Shown here: positions 1 through 8,952 of the stretch, in pieces | Numbering within the stretch: the stretch's first letter is position 1 | Layout: each line of letters begins with the position of its first letter | Source of the DNA: Streptomyces taklimakanensis | Lineage (GTDB): Bacteria > Actinomycetota > Actinomycetes > Streptomycetales > Streptomycetaceae | Direction: 5' to 3' | DNA length: 64,000 bases | Assembly: GCF_009709575.1 (NCBI RefSeq) | Contig: NZ_WIXO01000001.1 | Location: forward strand, 5,644,001 to 5,708,000 | Notes under the pieces: model-generated | Told to the model about the DNA's origin: nothing | Databases searched by the model: none | The model's input: the letters and a program-made list of their open reading frames with translations, nothing else | Position numbers and translations under genes: made by a program

Positions 1-2353
1 CGCCGGGGGCGTCGGACACCTCCACGGCCTCCCCGGTCGCGGTGTCGACCAGGGTGTGCGTCCCGGCGAAGACCGGGCTGCGCACGGTCAGTTCCCCCGT
101 GCGGTCCGGCGCCAGCGTGAACGTGACGGTGCCGTCCTCCTCCCAGGCCGCGTCGACGGTGACACCGCCGCGCGCCCTGAGCCCGGCGACCGATCCCCTC
201 CGCCACCGCGAGGGCCTGGCGGGCAGCGGGTGGATCACACCGCCGTGGCTCTGCAGCAGCATCTCCGTGACGCCCGCGGTGGCGCCGAAGTTGCCGTCGA
301 TCTGGAACGGCGGGTGGGTGTCGAAGAGGTTGGGCAGGGTGCTGTGCGCCAGTTGGCGGGCGAGCAGGGCGTGGGCCCGTTCGCCGTCCAGCAGCCTCGC
401 CCGGAAGTTCACCTTCCAGGCCATGCTCCAGCCGGTGCCCCCGTCGCCGCGGGCGTCCAGCGAGACCTCGGCCGCGCGGGCGTACCGGGGGGTGGTGTGC
501 GGGGAGATCCGGCGGCCGGGGTGGAGCGCGTAGAGGTGGGAGACGTGTCGGTGGGTGTCGGCCGGGTCGTCCAGATCCGCCTTCCACTCCTGGAGCTGCC
601 CCCAGGAGCCGATCCGCAGCCCGGGGTCGAGCTCGTCCAGGGCCGCGCGGAGCCGGGCGCGGAACTCCGGGTCGGCGTCCAGTTCCTCCGCGACCTCCAG
701 GGCGTCGGCGAACAGCTCCCACACGATCTGTTGGGACATGGAGTCCCCGGCGGTGAAGTCGCCGTGCTCGGGCGAGTAGGAGGGGGAGACCACCAGCGTG
801 TCGTCGCGCGGATCGCGTCGCAGGTTCGCCAGCCAGAGTTCGGCGGCGCCCCGCAGCAGCGGCAGGACGCGGTTGCGCAGGGCCTCGCGGTCGCCGGCGA
901 AACGGTGCAGGTCGCAGACCTGGGAGGCGAGCCAGCCGGCGGCCACGGGGAACCAGAAGGCCGTCGCCCAGTCGTCGACGCCGGTGTGGCCGAAGGGGTT
1001 GACGCTGTGCTGCACCACCCAGCCGGCGGTGCCGAAGAGGCTCCGGGCACTGTGCTCGCCGGGCTCGACCAGCGACTCGACGAAGGCGGTGAAGGGTTCG
1101 GCGGTCTCGGCCAGATTGGCCGGCCCGGCGGGCCAGTAGTTCATCTGGAGGTTGATGTTGGTGTGGTAGTCGGCGTCCCACGGGGGAGAGGTGGAGTCGT
1201 TCCACAGGCCCTGGAGGTTCGCGGGCAGCGCGCCGTCGCGCGAGGAGGCGATGAGGAGGTAGCGGCCGTACTGGTAGTACAGGGCCTCCAGGGCCCGGGC
1301 GTCGGCGGACTCCCCTCCGTCGTAGGCGGCCAGCAACTCGTCGGTGGGGCGGTCGGGAACGGACTGGCCGATGTCCAGCCGGACGCGGTCGAACAGGGCA
1401 CGGTGGTCGGCGGTGTGCCGGTCGCGCAGCTCTCGGTGGGTGCGGGCCGCGGCGGCCTCGACCGCGGCCCGCACGGCGTCGGCCGGATCGGGGCCGCGGT
1501 AGGACGGGTGGACGGGCGCGTGGTCGGTGCCCGCCGCCAGGACGAACACGGCGCCGTCGGCGCCGACGACCCTCAACCCGCCGTCCTCGTGGACCACCTC
1601 GCCGCCGTCGACGACCACCCGGACCCGTGCCTCGAAGACCATGCCGTTGTCCGCGAGCCTGCCGCGCACCCGCAGCTCGCCGTCCTCGACCGTCACCCGG
1701 TGGTCGTCGCGCGGCGAGGTGTAGCGCAGGGCGAAGGCGACCGAACCCGGCCGGTTTGCGACCAGCCGTCCGACCAGCACCCGGTCGGGCCGGCTGACGA
1801 AGTACTCCCGGACGTGGGTGACTTTGCCGACGGTGTAACGGACTCCGGCGACGGCGTCGGCGATGTCCAGGTGCCGCCGGTACCCGGTGCACCCGGGCGG
1901 GACGGCGCCCGGGGCGTCCCGATCGCCGCGGGCGCCGTCCCGGTCGGCCGTGTCGATGCGGAGCTCCCCGAAGGTCTGGTAGGCGCCGAACCCCGTGCGG
2001 GGTCGGCCCAGTTTCCCCGCCACCCACTCGGGGGGCGCACAGCCCTCGGCGTCGATCCTCGCCACGACCTCCTCCAGCGCGCCCGGACGCGGGGAGTCGT
2101 TGCCGAAGTGGTACCCCGGCACGCCGGGCCCACCGGTCCACAGGCTCTTCTCGTTGAACTGCACGGTCTCGGAAGTCACTCCGCCGAACACCATGGCGCC
2201 CAGGGTGCCGTTGCCGATGGGCAGCGCGTGCGACTCCCACGAGACGGCGGGCTCGTCGTACCACAGGACGTTCCCGTCGGCCTCGGTGCGTGCCCCGGCC
2301 GGCGGGGGCCCCGGGGCGGACGGGGAGCCGGAGTGGGGTGCCGACGAACGCAT
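1..2353 (-). CDS. GH95 alpha-L-fucosidase, 3' end cut by the window edge
   Basis: Glycoside hydrolase family 95 enzymes release terminal alpha-1,2-linked L-fucose by an inverting mechanism. About 784 residues are visible. The N-terminal domain shows LPIGNGTLGAMVFGG near residue 45. The catalytic barrel shows the paired asparagines in TNINLQMNYW (about 1150-1180), the general acid in SPEHGD (about 765) and the late aspartate in QIDGNFG (about 300). All match the known GH95 catalytic set. The ATG at 2353 follows a GGAGG site. The N-terminus is proline/alanine-rich with no signal peptide, so the enzyme may act inside the cell. It lies divergent from a fucose-type catabolic operon, which fits fucose release. 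The C-terminus is outside the window. Confidence 0.93.
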   Translation of the reverse strand, partial: MRSSAPHSGSPSAPGPPPAGARTEADGNVLWYDEPAVSWESHALPIGNGTLGAMVFGGVTSETVQFNEKSLWTGGPGVPGYHFGNDSPRPGALEEVVARIDAEGCAPPEWVAGKLGRPRTGFGAYQTFGELRIDTADRDGARGDRDAPGAVPPGCTGYRRHLDIADAVAGVRYTVGKVTHVREYFVSRPDRVLVGRLVANRPGSVAFALRYTSPRDDHRVTVEDGELRVRGRLADNGMVFEARVRVVVDGGEVVHEDGGLRVVGADGAVFVLAAGTDHAPVHPSYRGPDPADAVRAAVEAAAARTHRELRDRHTADHRALFDRVRLDIGQSVPDRPTDELLAAYDGGESADARALEALYYQYGRYLLIASSRDGALPANLQGLWNDSTSPPWDADYHTNINLQMNYWPAGPANLAETAEPFTAFVESLVEPGEHSARSLFGTAGWVVQHSVNPFGHTGVDDWATAFWFPVAAGWLASQVCDLHRFAGDREALRNRVLPLLRGAAELWLANLRRDPRDDTLVVSPSYSPEHGDFTAGDSMSQQIVWELFADALEVAEELDADPEFRARLRAALDELDPGLRIGSWGQLQEWKADLDDPADTHRHVSHLYALHPGRRISPHTTPRYARAAEVSLDARGDGGTGWSMAWKVNFRARLLDGERAHALLARQLAHSTLPNLFDTHPPFQIDGNFGATAGVTEMLLQSHGGVIHPLPARPSRWRRGSVAGLRARGGVTVDAAWEEDGTVTFTLAPDRTGELTVRSPVFAGTHTLVDTATGEAVEVSDAPG

Positions 2354-2793
2354 GGGGCCTCCAGGGGCGGTGGTGGTGCGGCGGTACGCGCGGCGGGCCG
2401 TTGCGGACCGTCCGCGGTTCGGCAGCATGGCCCATGACGCCACCGGGGACAACCCACAGACCCGATCTCTCCGACGGGCGGGGCCGATCCCGGCCGGAGT
2501 GCGCCGACGCCCCGAGCCGTCGCACACTCCGGTGTTCCACGTCCCCTCGGAGGCGAACGCCCCAGGTGGGGCGAGGTGCGGGCGCTCACCGGCGAGTTCG
2601 CCGGGAGCTCTGTCCGACCGGCCCCCGAAGGAAGCGACCCTCCTCCCGCCCCGGTGTCCTCTCCGTGTGATCGGACCTCTGCGCGGGAGGGGGAGGTACG
2701 CCGACGGCCCGTGGTTCTGCGACGATCGCCGCTGCGGTACGGAGGGGCACGCACGGGTGTGCCACGGCGCGAACGAACGACGGAGGCTGCGGG
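2354..2793. other. Intergenic region between divergent fucosidase and GntR genes
   Basis: This 440-bp stretch separates two divergently transcribed genes and should hold both promoters. I see no convincing open frame with coding bias, and no copy of the inverted operator-like repeat found downstream at 3531-3612. No hairpin stood out. Confidence 0.5.
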
Positions 2794-3477
2794 ATGTCCG
2801 TGACGGACAGGGCGATCGAGATGATCAAGGAGATGATCGTCTCCGGAAGACTGTCGCCGGGGGCCAGGCTGCCCAAGGAGGACGTGCTCGCCGAGCGGCT
2901 CGGCCTGTCGCGCAACTCGCTGCGCGAGGCGGTCAGGGCCATGGCGGCGATGCGGATCCTGGACGTCCGGCACGGTGACGGAACCTACGTCTCCAGTCTG
3001 GAGCCCCACCTGCTGCTGGAGACCCTCTCCTTCGCCTCCGACGTCTCCAGGGGGGCGGCGGCCCGCCAACTCCTGCAGGTCCGCCGGATGGTGGAGCCGC
3101 AGGCCACGGCAGCGGCGGCGGCCCTGATCGACGACGCCCGGCTGCGTGAGCTGCGGGAGATCCTGGACCGGTGCGCCGCGGCGGAGTCCGTCGAGGAGTT
3201 CGTCTCCCTGGACAACGAGTTCCACCACACCATCGCGGCGACCGTCGGCAACCCGGTGCTCACCATGCTGCTGCGGGTCCTCTCCGTCCGCACCCACCAG
3301 GTACGGGTGGCGCGCGGCGCCGACACCGAGGCGGCCCTCCAATCCGCGCACCGCGAGCACGAGTCGATCCTGCGGGCCCTGCGGGCACGGGATCCCCAAC
3401 TGGCCGGGGCGGCGGCCGCGGTGCACGTCGCGGCCGTCGAGCAGTGGCTGGGGGAGTGCGACGGGCAGGAGGAGTGA
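2794..3477 (+). CDS. FadR-subfamily GntR transcriptional regulator
   Basis: A 227-residue regulator. The N-terminal winged helix (about residues 5-70) includes LAERLGLSRNSLREAVRAM. The C-terminal all-helical FCD ligand domain (about 90-220) shows the D-x3-H pattern in LDNEFHHTIA and a later HREHE, typical metal or ligand positions of FCD sensors. It sits between the divergent fucosidase gene and the fucose catabolic operon. It is therefore the natural local repressor, probably sensing a pathway acid such as L-fuconate or a keto-deoxy-fuconate (inference). A 13-bp inverted repeat just downstream, ahead of the operon, is a candidate operator. Confidence 0.9.
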   Translation: MSVTDRAIEMIKEMIVSGRLSPGARLPKEDVLAERLGLSRNSLREAVRAMAAMRILDVRHGDGTYVSSLEPHLLLETLSFASDVSRGAAARQLLQVRRMVEPQATAAAAALIDDARLRELREILDRCAAAESVEEFVSLDNEFHHTIAATVGNPVLTMLLRVLSVRTHQVRVARGADTEAALQSAHREHESILRALRARDPQLAGAAAAVHVAAVEQWLGECDGQEE

Positions 3478-3530
3478 CCCGGGAGGCGGTCCGGGAAGGC
3501 ACCCCGGAGAGTTGCCCCGCCCCCGACCCA

Positions 3531-3612
3531 TCGGTCATCGGATCTCTCGCCGTGTCTTTACGGGAACTCGGGCTTCTTATACCGTCCGACGTCATAGACA
3601 TCCGATGACCGA
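3531..3612. promoter_or_regulatory. Candidate GntR operator: 13-bp inverted repeat flanking the fucose operon promoter
   Basis: TCGGTCATCGGAT at 3531-3543 is matched by its exact reverse complement at 3600-3612, with 56 bp between them. A TTATAC element (3577-3582), a plausible -10 box, lies between the copies. The second copy also takes part in a nested GTCAT/ATGAC repeat (3591-3609). This is the only gap between the regulator and the operon, so binding by the upstream GntR protein is likely but unproven. Confidence 0.5.
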
Positions 3613-3708
3613 GCCCGTGTCAGGAATCGGACCATCCACGTGCCACCGGATCGACACCCGCTCCCGCGAGGTCGGCCGGCGGTGTGACGAGGACGAAGGA
3701 GCACGCCC

Positions 3709-4563
3709 GTGAGACTCACCCGGCTCGGTCCACGAGGCGAGGAGCACCCGGCCGTCCTGGCCGACGACGGCCGCCTGCTGGACGCCTCCGGAGTGACGCA
3801 CGACTTCGACGGTCCGTTCCTCGCCTCCGGGGGCGTCGAACGCCTCCGTGCCGCCCTGCGCGAGGACCGACTGCCCGAACTCCACCGGCCCGCGGACACC
3901 CGCGTCGGCGCACCGGTCGCCCGCCCGGGGAAGATCGTGTGCATCGGCCTCAACTACCGCGACCACGCCGCCGAGACCGGGGCGGCGGTCCCGGAGCGCC
4001 CCGTGGTCTTCCTCAAGGACCCGGGCACCGTCGTCGGACCCTGTGACGAGGTCCTCGTTCCGCGCGGCTCCACCCGCACCGACTGGGAGGTCGAACTCGG
4101 CGTCGTCATCGGCTCCCGCGCCCGCTACCTCGACTCGCCCGAGCAGGCGCACGCGCTGATCGCCGGCTACGCGGTCAGTCACGACGTCTCCGAGCGCGAG
4201 TTCCAACTGGAGCGCTCCTCCCAGTGGGACCTGGGCAAGTCCTGCGAGACCTTCAACCCGCTGGGGCCGTGGTTGGTCACCCCCGACGAGGTCGGCGACC
4301 CGCAGGCGCTCGGCATGCGGCTGTCGGTCAACGGCCGGGTGCGCCAGGACGGCCACACCTCCGACATGGTCTTCGACGTGGCGCACCTGATCTGGTACCT
4401 GAGCCAGTACATGGTCCTGGAACCGGGGGACCTGCTGAACACCGGCACCCCGGCCGGGGTCGCCCTCGGTCTGCCGGACGCTCCCTACCTGCGGGCCGGC
4501 GACACCGTCGAACTCGGCATCGAGGGCCTGGGCGACCAACGCCAGACCCTCGTCCAGGCGTGA
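3709..4563 (+). CDS. FAH-family 2,4-diketo-3-deoxy-L-fuconate hydrolase
   Basis: A 284-residue fumarylacetoacetate-hydrolase-fold protein. GKIVCIGLNYRDHAAE (about 75-89) is the family signature. The metal-binding acids are E127 and E129 in DWEVELGVVIG, with D159 in SHDVSERE. In the non-phosphorylative L-fucose and L-rhamnose routes this family cleaves a 2,4-diketo-3-deoxy sugar acid to pyruvate and lactate. The neighbours (fuconate dehydratase, SDR, lactonase) point to the fucose substrate. It is the first gene of a plus-strand operon of four. The next gene begins 11 bp after its stop. Related ureidoglycolate lyases have the same fold, so substrate rests on context. Confidence 0.85.
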   Translation: MRLTRLGPRGEEHPAVLADDGRLLDASGVTHDFDGPFLASGGVERLRAALREDRLPELHRPADTRVGAPVARPGKIVCIGLNYRDHAAETGAAVPERPVVFLKDPGTVVGPCDEVLVPRGSTRTDWEVELGVVIGSRARYLDSPEQAHALIAGYAVSHDVSEREFQLERSSQWDLGKSCETFNPLGPWLVTPDEVGDPQALGMRLSVNGRVRQDGHTSDMVFDVAHLIWYLSQYMVLEPGDLLNTGTPAGVALGLPDAPYLRAGDTVELGIEGLGDQRQTLVQA

Positions 4564-4574
4564 GGGGCCGCCCG

Positions 4575-5915
4575 GTGCCCACCGCTCCCGCCCGCGTCAC
4601 CGGCTTCACGACCCACGACATCCGCTTCCCCACCTCCGAGGAGTCGACCGGCTCCGACGCGATGAACCCCGACCCCGACTACTCGGCCGCCTACCTGGTC
4701 CTGAGCACCGACGCGGGCGACGGCGCCGAGGGGCACGGCTTCGCCTTCACCATCGGCCGCGGCAACGACGTCCAGGTGGCCGCGATCGAGGCCCTGCGCG
4801 ACCACGTCCTCGGCCGGCCCGTCGAGGAGCTGTGCGCCGATCCCGGCACGCTCGCCCGCGCGCTGGCCGACGACAGCCAACTGCGCTGGCTGGGGCCGGA
4901 GAAGGGGGTGATGCACATGGCGGTCGGCGCGGTGCTCAACGCCGTGTGGGACCTGGCGGCCAAACGCGCGGGCAAGCCGCTGTGGAAGCTGCTCGCCGAC
5001 GCCGACCCCGCGTGGCTGGTCTCCCAGGTCGACTTCCGCCACCTCACCGACGCCCTCACCCCCGCCAGGGCCCTGGAACTGCTGCGCCGGGGCAGACACG
5101 GCAGCGCGGAGCGCGAGGCCGCCCTGCGCGAGCGCGGCTATCCCGCCTACACCACCTCGCCCGGTTGGCTGGGCCACTCCGACGCCAGGCTCACCCGGTT
5201 GGCCCGCCAGGCGGTCGCCGACGGATTCGGGCAGATCAAACTGAAGGTGGGCGCCGACCCGGCGGACGACGTCCGCCGCTGTCGCGTCGCCCGCGCGGCC
5301 GTCGGTCCCGACATCCGCCTGGCCCTGGACGCCAACCAGCGCTGGGACGTGGCGGAGGCGATCGTCCGGACGAGGGAGCTGGCCGAGTTCGACCCGTACT
5401 GGATCGAGGAGCCCACCTCGCCCGACGACGTCCTCGGCCACGCGGCGATCCGTGCCGCCGTGGCCCCCGTCAGGGTCGCCACGGGCGAACACGCCCACAA
5501 CCGCGTCGTCTTCAAGCAACTGCTGAAGGCCGGGGCGATCGACGTGCTCCAGTTGGACGCCGTCCGGGTCGGCGGGGTCAACGAGAACCTGGCGATCCTG
5601 CTGTTGGCCGCCGAGTTCGACGTCCCGGTCTGCCCGCACGCCGGCGGCGTGGGCCTGTGCGAACTCGTCCGCCACCTGTCGATGTTCGACTACGTGGCGC
5701 TCAGCGGCACCACACGCGACCGCACCATCGAGTACGTCGACCACCTGCACGAGCACTTCCTCGACCCGGCCGTCGTCCGCGACGGTCACTACACCGTGCC
5801 CACCGCGCCCGGTTTCTCCGCCGCGATGGTCCCGGAGTCGATCGCACGTCACACCTATCCCCACGGCGCGTACTGGGCCGCCCGGACGGCGGCCGACGAG
5901 GAGGCCCCGGCATGA
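4575..5915 (+). CDS. L-fuconate dehydratase (enolase superfamily)
   Basis: This 446-residue enolase-superfamily protein dehydrates L-fuconate to 2-keto-3-deoxy-L-fuconate in a Mg-dependent reaction. The K222-x-K224 pair lies in GQIKLKVGAD. The metal ligands are D252 and N254 (LDANQ), E278 (EEP) and E305 (TGEH), and a late histidine lies in PVCPHAGGVGL. Length and motif order match L-fuconate dehydratases rather than shorter galactonate dehydratases. The GTG at 4575 is chosen because it sits 11 bp after the previous stop and opens into the family N-terminus (VTGFTTHDIRFPTS). The stop overlaps the next start by 4 bp (ATGA), which indicates translational coupling. Confidence 0.92.
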   Translation: MPTAPARVTGFTTHDIRFPTSEESTGSDAMNPDPDYSAAYLVLSTDAGDGAEGHGFAFTIGRGNDVQVAAIEALRDHVLGRPVEELCADPGTLARALADDSQLRWLGPEKGVMHMAVGAVLNAVWDLAAKRAGKPLWKLLADADPAWLVSQVDFRHLTDALTPARALELLRRGRHGSAEREAALRERGYPAYTTSPGWLGHSDARLTRLARQAVADGFGQIKLKVGADPADDVRRCRVARAAVGPDIRLALDANQRWDVAEAIVRTRELAEFDPYWIEEPTSPDDVLGHAAIRAAVAPVRVATGEHAHNRVVFKQLLKAGAIDVLQLDAVRVGGVNENLAILLLAAEFDVPVCPHAGGVGLCELVRHLSMFDYVALSGTTRDRTIEYVDHLHEHFLDPAVVRDGHYTVPTAPGFSAAMVPESIARHTYPHGAYWAARTAADEEAPA

Positions 5916-6742
5916 CCGCGGAGACATCCGGCACCCCCGGCACCCCCGGCGCCCCCGGCGCCCACGAGATCCCCGGCACGGGCGGATTCCCCGGCCCGAG
6001 GGGACTGCGGGCCCTGGTCACCGGCGGCGGCTCCGGGATCGGACGGGCCACGGCCCGCGCCCTGGTCGACGCCGGTGCCCGGGTGGCCGTCCTCGACCTC
6101 GCCCCGGACTGCCGGGACGAGCCGTGGGCCGGTCTGGAGGCGGACGTCACCGACGACGCCTCGGTCCGCGGCGCCGTCGCGGAGGCGGCCGACCTCCTGG
6201 GCGGCATCGACGTCCTGGTCAACAACGTCGGCGTCGGGGCGGTCGGCACGGTGGAGGACAACCCCGACGAGGAGTGGCACCGCGTCCTGGACGTCAACGT
6301 CCTCGGCATCGTCCGCACCACCCGCGCCGCCCTGCCCCGTCTGCGGCGCTCGGCACACGGCTCGATCGTCAACACCTGCTCGATCGCCGCCACCGCCGGA
6401 CTGCCGCGCCGCGCCGCGTACTCCGCGACCAAGGGCGCCGTTCTCTCCCTCACCCTCGCCATGGCCGTCGACCACCTCCACGAGGGCATCCGCGTCAACT
6501 GCGTCAACCCCGGCACGACCGGCACCCCGTGGGTGACCCGACTGCTCGACGCCGCCGAGGACCCCGAGGCCGAGCGCGCCGCGCTGGAGGCCCGTCAACC
6601 CATGGGGCGTCTGGTCACCGCCGAGGAGGTCGCGGCGGCGATCGTCTACCTGGCCTCCCCGGCGGCCGCCGCCGTCACCGGCACGGCCCTCGCGGTCGAC
6701 GGCGGCATGGCCGGTCTGCGACCGCGCCCGGGAGCCCGGTGA
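5912..6742 (+). CDS. SDR dehydrogenase of the L-fucose pathway
   Basis: A 276-residue classical short-chain dehydrogenase. It shows the TGGGSGIGRA nucleotide motif (about 37-46), NNVG (about 102), catalytic Ser and YSATKGA, and a C-terminal AVDGG. Two oxidations occur in the pathway: fucose to fuconolactone, and 2-keto-3-deoxy-L-fuconate to the 2,4-diketo acid. SDRs are known for both, and sequence alone does not say which this one performs. Position after the dehydratase slightly favours the second. The first 30 residues are an extra Gly-Thr-Pro-Ala-rich tail encoded by 9-bp tandem repeats. ATGA and GTGA overlaps couple it to both neighbours. Confidence 0.88.
   Translation: MTAETSGTPGTPGAPGAHEIPGTGGFPGPRGLRALVTGGGSGIGRATARALVDAGARVAVLDLAPDCRDEPWAGLEADVTDDASVRGAVAEAADLLGGIDVLVNNVGVGAVGTVEDNPDEEWHRVLDVNVLGIVRTTRAALPRLRRSAHGSIVNTCSIAATAGLPRRAAYSATKGAVLSLTLAMAVDHLHEGIRVNCVNPGTTGTPWVTRLLDAAEDPEAERAALEARQPMGRLVTAEEVAAAIVYLASPAAAAVTGTALAVDGGMAGLRPRPGAR
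5930..5963 (+). repeat. 9-bp tandem repeat at the 5' end of the SDR gene
   Basis: About four copies of a GGCACCCCC/GGCGCCCCC unit encode the Gly-Thr-Pro/Gly-Ala-Pro N-terminal tail. Repeat-number change would alter tail length without breaking the frame. Confidence 0.7.
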
Positions 6743-7647
6743 CGGCCGGGGAGCACCGGCCGGAGGGGAGGCCGGCGGACACCGGGGCCCGGATCGTCGA
6801 CGCCCACCACCACGTGTGGGACCTGTCGGTGCGCGACCAGGACTGGCTCGCCGACGACCGGCTCGCTCCCCTGCGACGGACCTTCACCACGGCCGACCTG
6901 GCCCCCGAGGCGGCCGCCGCCGGAGTGGACGCCACCGTGGTGGTGCAGACCGTCACCGTCCCCGACGAGACCCCCGAACTGCTGGCCCTGGCCGCCGCCG
7001 ACGACCTGGTCGCCGGGGTGGTCGGTTGGACCGACCTGACCGCCCCCGACGTGGCCGACGCCCTCGCCCGGCTCCGCGACGGGCCCGGTGGCGAGCACCT
7101 GGTGGGCATCCGCCACCAGGTGCAGGGCGAGCCCGACCCCCGGTGGCTGCTGCGCCCGGACGTGACACGCGGTACGCGGGCGCTGGCCGCGGCCGGCCTC
7201 GTGCACGAACTGGTGGTCCTGCCACACCAGTTGCCCGCCGCCGCGGAAGCCGCCGCGGCCCACCCCGACCTCCTGTTCGTCCTGGACCACCTGGGCAAGC
7301 CACCGGTGGCCGAGGGCCGCTCCGCATCCTGGGCCCGGGACCTGCGGCGGCTGGCCGGGCTGCCGAACACCCTGGGCAAGCTCTCCGGACTGGTCACCGA
7401 GGCCCACTGGGACACCTGGACGGTGGAGGACCTGCGCCCCTTCGCCGACACCGCCCTGGAGGCGTTCGGGCCCGAGCGGCTGATGTTCGGTTCGGACTGG
7501 CCGGTCTGCCTGCTCGCCGCGCCCTACCGACGGGTCGTCGGAACCGCCCGGGAGCTGACCGCCGCCCTGACCCCCGCCGAGCGGGCCGCCGTCCTCGGCG
7601 GTACGGCGACCCGGGTCTACGGGCTCCGGCGGCACGGGCCCGGCTGA
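6739..7647 (+). CDS. L-fuconolactonase (amidohydrolase family)
   Basis: A 302-residue amidohydrolase-2 protein. The metal-binding HHH cluster lies in IVDAHHHVWDLS (H23-H25). A histidine sits in VLDHLGKPP, and the late aspartate is in MFGSDWPVC. This is the standard pattern of COG3618 sugar lactonases that open fucono- and rhamnono-lactones. The GTG at 6739 overlaps the upstream stop (GTGA). It is the last gene of the operon and is convergent with the nucleotidyltransferase gene. It supplies L-fuconate for the dehydratase. Confidence 0.88.
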   Translation: MTAGEHRPEGRPADTGARIVDAHHHVWDLSVRDQDWLADDRLAPLRRTFTTADLAPEAAAAGVDATVVVQTVTVPDETPELLALAAADDLVAGVVGWTDLTAPDVADALARLRDGPGGEHLVGIRHQVQGEPDPRWLLRPDVTRGTRALAAAGLVHELVVLPHQLPAAAEAAAAHPDLLFVLDHLGKPPVAEGRSASWARDLRRLAGLPNTLGKLSGLVTEAHWDTWTVEDLRPFADTALEAFGPERLMFGSDWPVCLLAAPYRRVVGTARELTAALTPAERAAVLGGTATRVYGLRRHGPG

Positions 7648-7666
7648 CGCCCCCGGGCCGCGCCCG

Positions 7667-8458
7667 TCACCGCCGCCGTGCCGTCCCGCCGAGCGGCTCC
7701 AGCCGGTCGATCTCCCGGACGACGTGGTCGACGTAGGGCCGCGGCCCCGCCGCGAACTCCTCCCACCGCTCCTCCTCGTCGCCCAGGTAGACGGCCCGGG
7801 CGTGGGCCAGGACGGGCCGGTGCGCGGCCGGAAGCCGGGGGAGGGCCCAGTCGGCCGCGGCGTCCTTGGAGCGGACCGTCCCGGTCGCCAGGGTCGTCCA
7901 GACGCGGGCGAGGGTCAGGACGACGTTGCGGGTGTCCGACGCCACCTCGGCCGACAACCCCGGCACCCCGGCGACGATCCCCCGTCTGAGGTCCCCGTGC
8001 GGGACGGGGGCGAGCACCTCGCCGGGAGGCGGCCCGTACAGGGCGGTGTCGCCCCGCAGCACCATCGTGACCAGCGGCGCCAGGTCGGGGTCGGGCCCCG
8101 GTGACGGTGTCAGACCGCGCTCGTACTCCTCGCGCAGCCATTCCCCGTACTGGAACTCGCACCGGGGCGGCATGCGCCAGGGACACACGTCGTCCCGCAC
8201 GACGGCGGTCAGTTCGACGGGCCGGGCCGGGCGCGAGGCGGTGCCGTCCCCGGAGATCCCGAGCAACCCGTCGACGAGCGCCCTGCGCTGCTCCTTTCGC
8301 GTGTGCCGCCGGAGGACGACGAACACGTCCAGGTCGCTGTGGGGGCGCAGCCCCCCGAGCACGGCCGAGCCGTGCGGATAGACGCCGATCACCTCGGGGC
8401 CGAGCACCTCGCGCACCAGGTCCACGACGTCGTCGAGCCGTTCCGGCGGCCTCTCCAT
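7667..8458 (-). CDS. AadA/ANT-like aminoglycoside nucleotidyltransferase
   Basis: A 263-residue protein with an N-terminal nucleotidyltransferase fold: G30-S31, then D42-x-D44 in HSDLDVFVVL, the metal-binding pair of this superfamily. A helical C-terminal DUF4111-type domain contains VLTLARVWTTLATG and a KDAAADWAL segment. Overall layout and length match ANT(9)/ANT(3'') enzymes that adenylate spectinomycin or streptomycin. Chromosomal Streptomyces homologues are common and often untested, so resistance is an inference. It is transcribed alone and the ATG lies close to a GGAGGG site. Confidence 0.82.
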   Translation of the reverse strand: MERPPERLDDVVDLVREVLGPEVIGVYPHGSAVLGGLRPHSDLDVFVVLRRHTRKEQRRALVDGLLGISGDGTASRPARPVELTAVVRDDVCPWRMPPRCEFQYGEWLREEYERGLTPSPGPDPDLAPLVTMVLRGDTALYGPPPGEVLAPVPHGDLRRGIVAGVPGLSAEVASDTRNVVLTLARVWTTLATGTVRSKDAAADWALPRLPAAHRPVLAHARAVYLGDEEERWEEFAAGPRPYVDHVVREIDRLEPLGGTARRR

Positions 8459-8637
8459 CGGGCCTCCCTCCGCTTTTGGCGGACCGCGTCCACGGCCGCG
8501 GCACCTCCGAGGCCGTGGACGCGGCCGACCCCGCAGGAGTGTCCGTCCCCAAACGGGGCACCGGTCGAAACAGCCGGGCGGCCCTCGCCGCGCGCGGCCG
8601 AACGATCGCCGACACCGCTCACTTCCCTGGAGGCACC

Positions 8638-8766
8638 GTGACGGAGACCATCCTCCTCGTCCTCGGCCTGGTGGCCGCTCCCGTCGTCGCCCTGGCGCTT
8701 CTCACCTGGGGGCTGAACGGCACGGCGTGGCTGCTGGACCACTTCGGGAACCGGAAGCACCCGTAA
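8638..8766 (+). CDS. Small hydrophobic membrane peptide (42 aa)
   Basis: A short open frame starts at a GTG preceded by GGAGG at proper spacing. It encodes one strongly hydrophobic helix (residues 5-25, LLVLGLVAAPVVALALLTWG) followed by a charged end (HFGNRKHP). Third positions are G/C-rich like real genes here. It would be a single-pass membrane peptide. I do not recognise a family and assign no function. Confidence 0.55.
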   Translation: MTETILLVLGLVAAPVVALALLTWGLNGTAWLLDHFGNRKHP

Positions 8767-8952
8767 CCCCCCTCGCCCTCCGGCGCGGTGCGAGCCGGTC
8801 GGGCACCGGGCACCGGACCCTTACGGGCACGAGCGACGACGGCCGCACCCACGGCGCCGAGCCCCGGCAACGGTCGTCGCGTCGTCCCGGGCGGCGAGCG
8901 CGGAGGAGACGGCACCACCCCCGGCCACGTCACCCGATCGGGGGTGCCGGCC

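Noticed and set aside
56..2437. A 793-codon plus-strand open frame across the fucosidase
   Set aside because: Shadow of the GH95 gene, which has all catalytic motifs on the minus strand.
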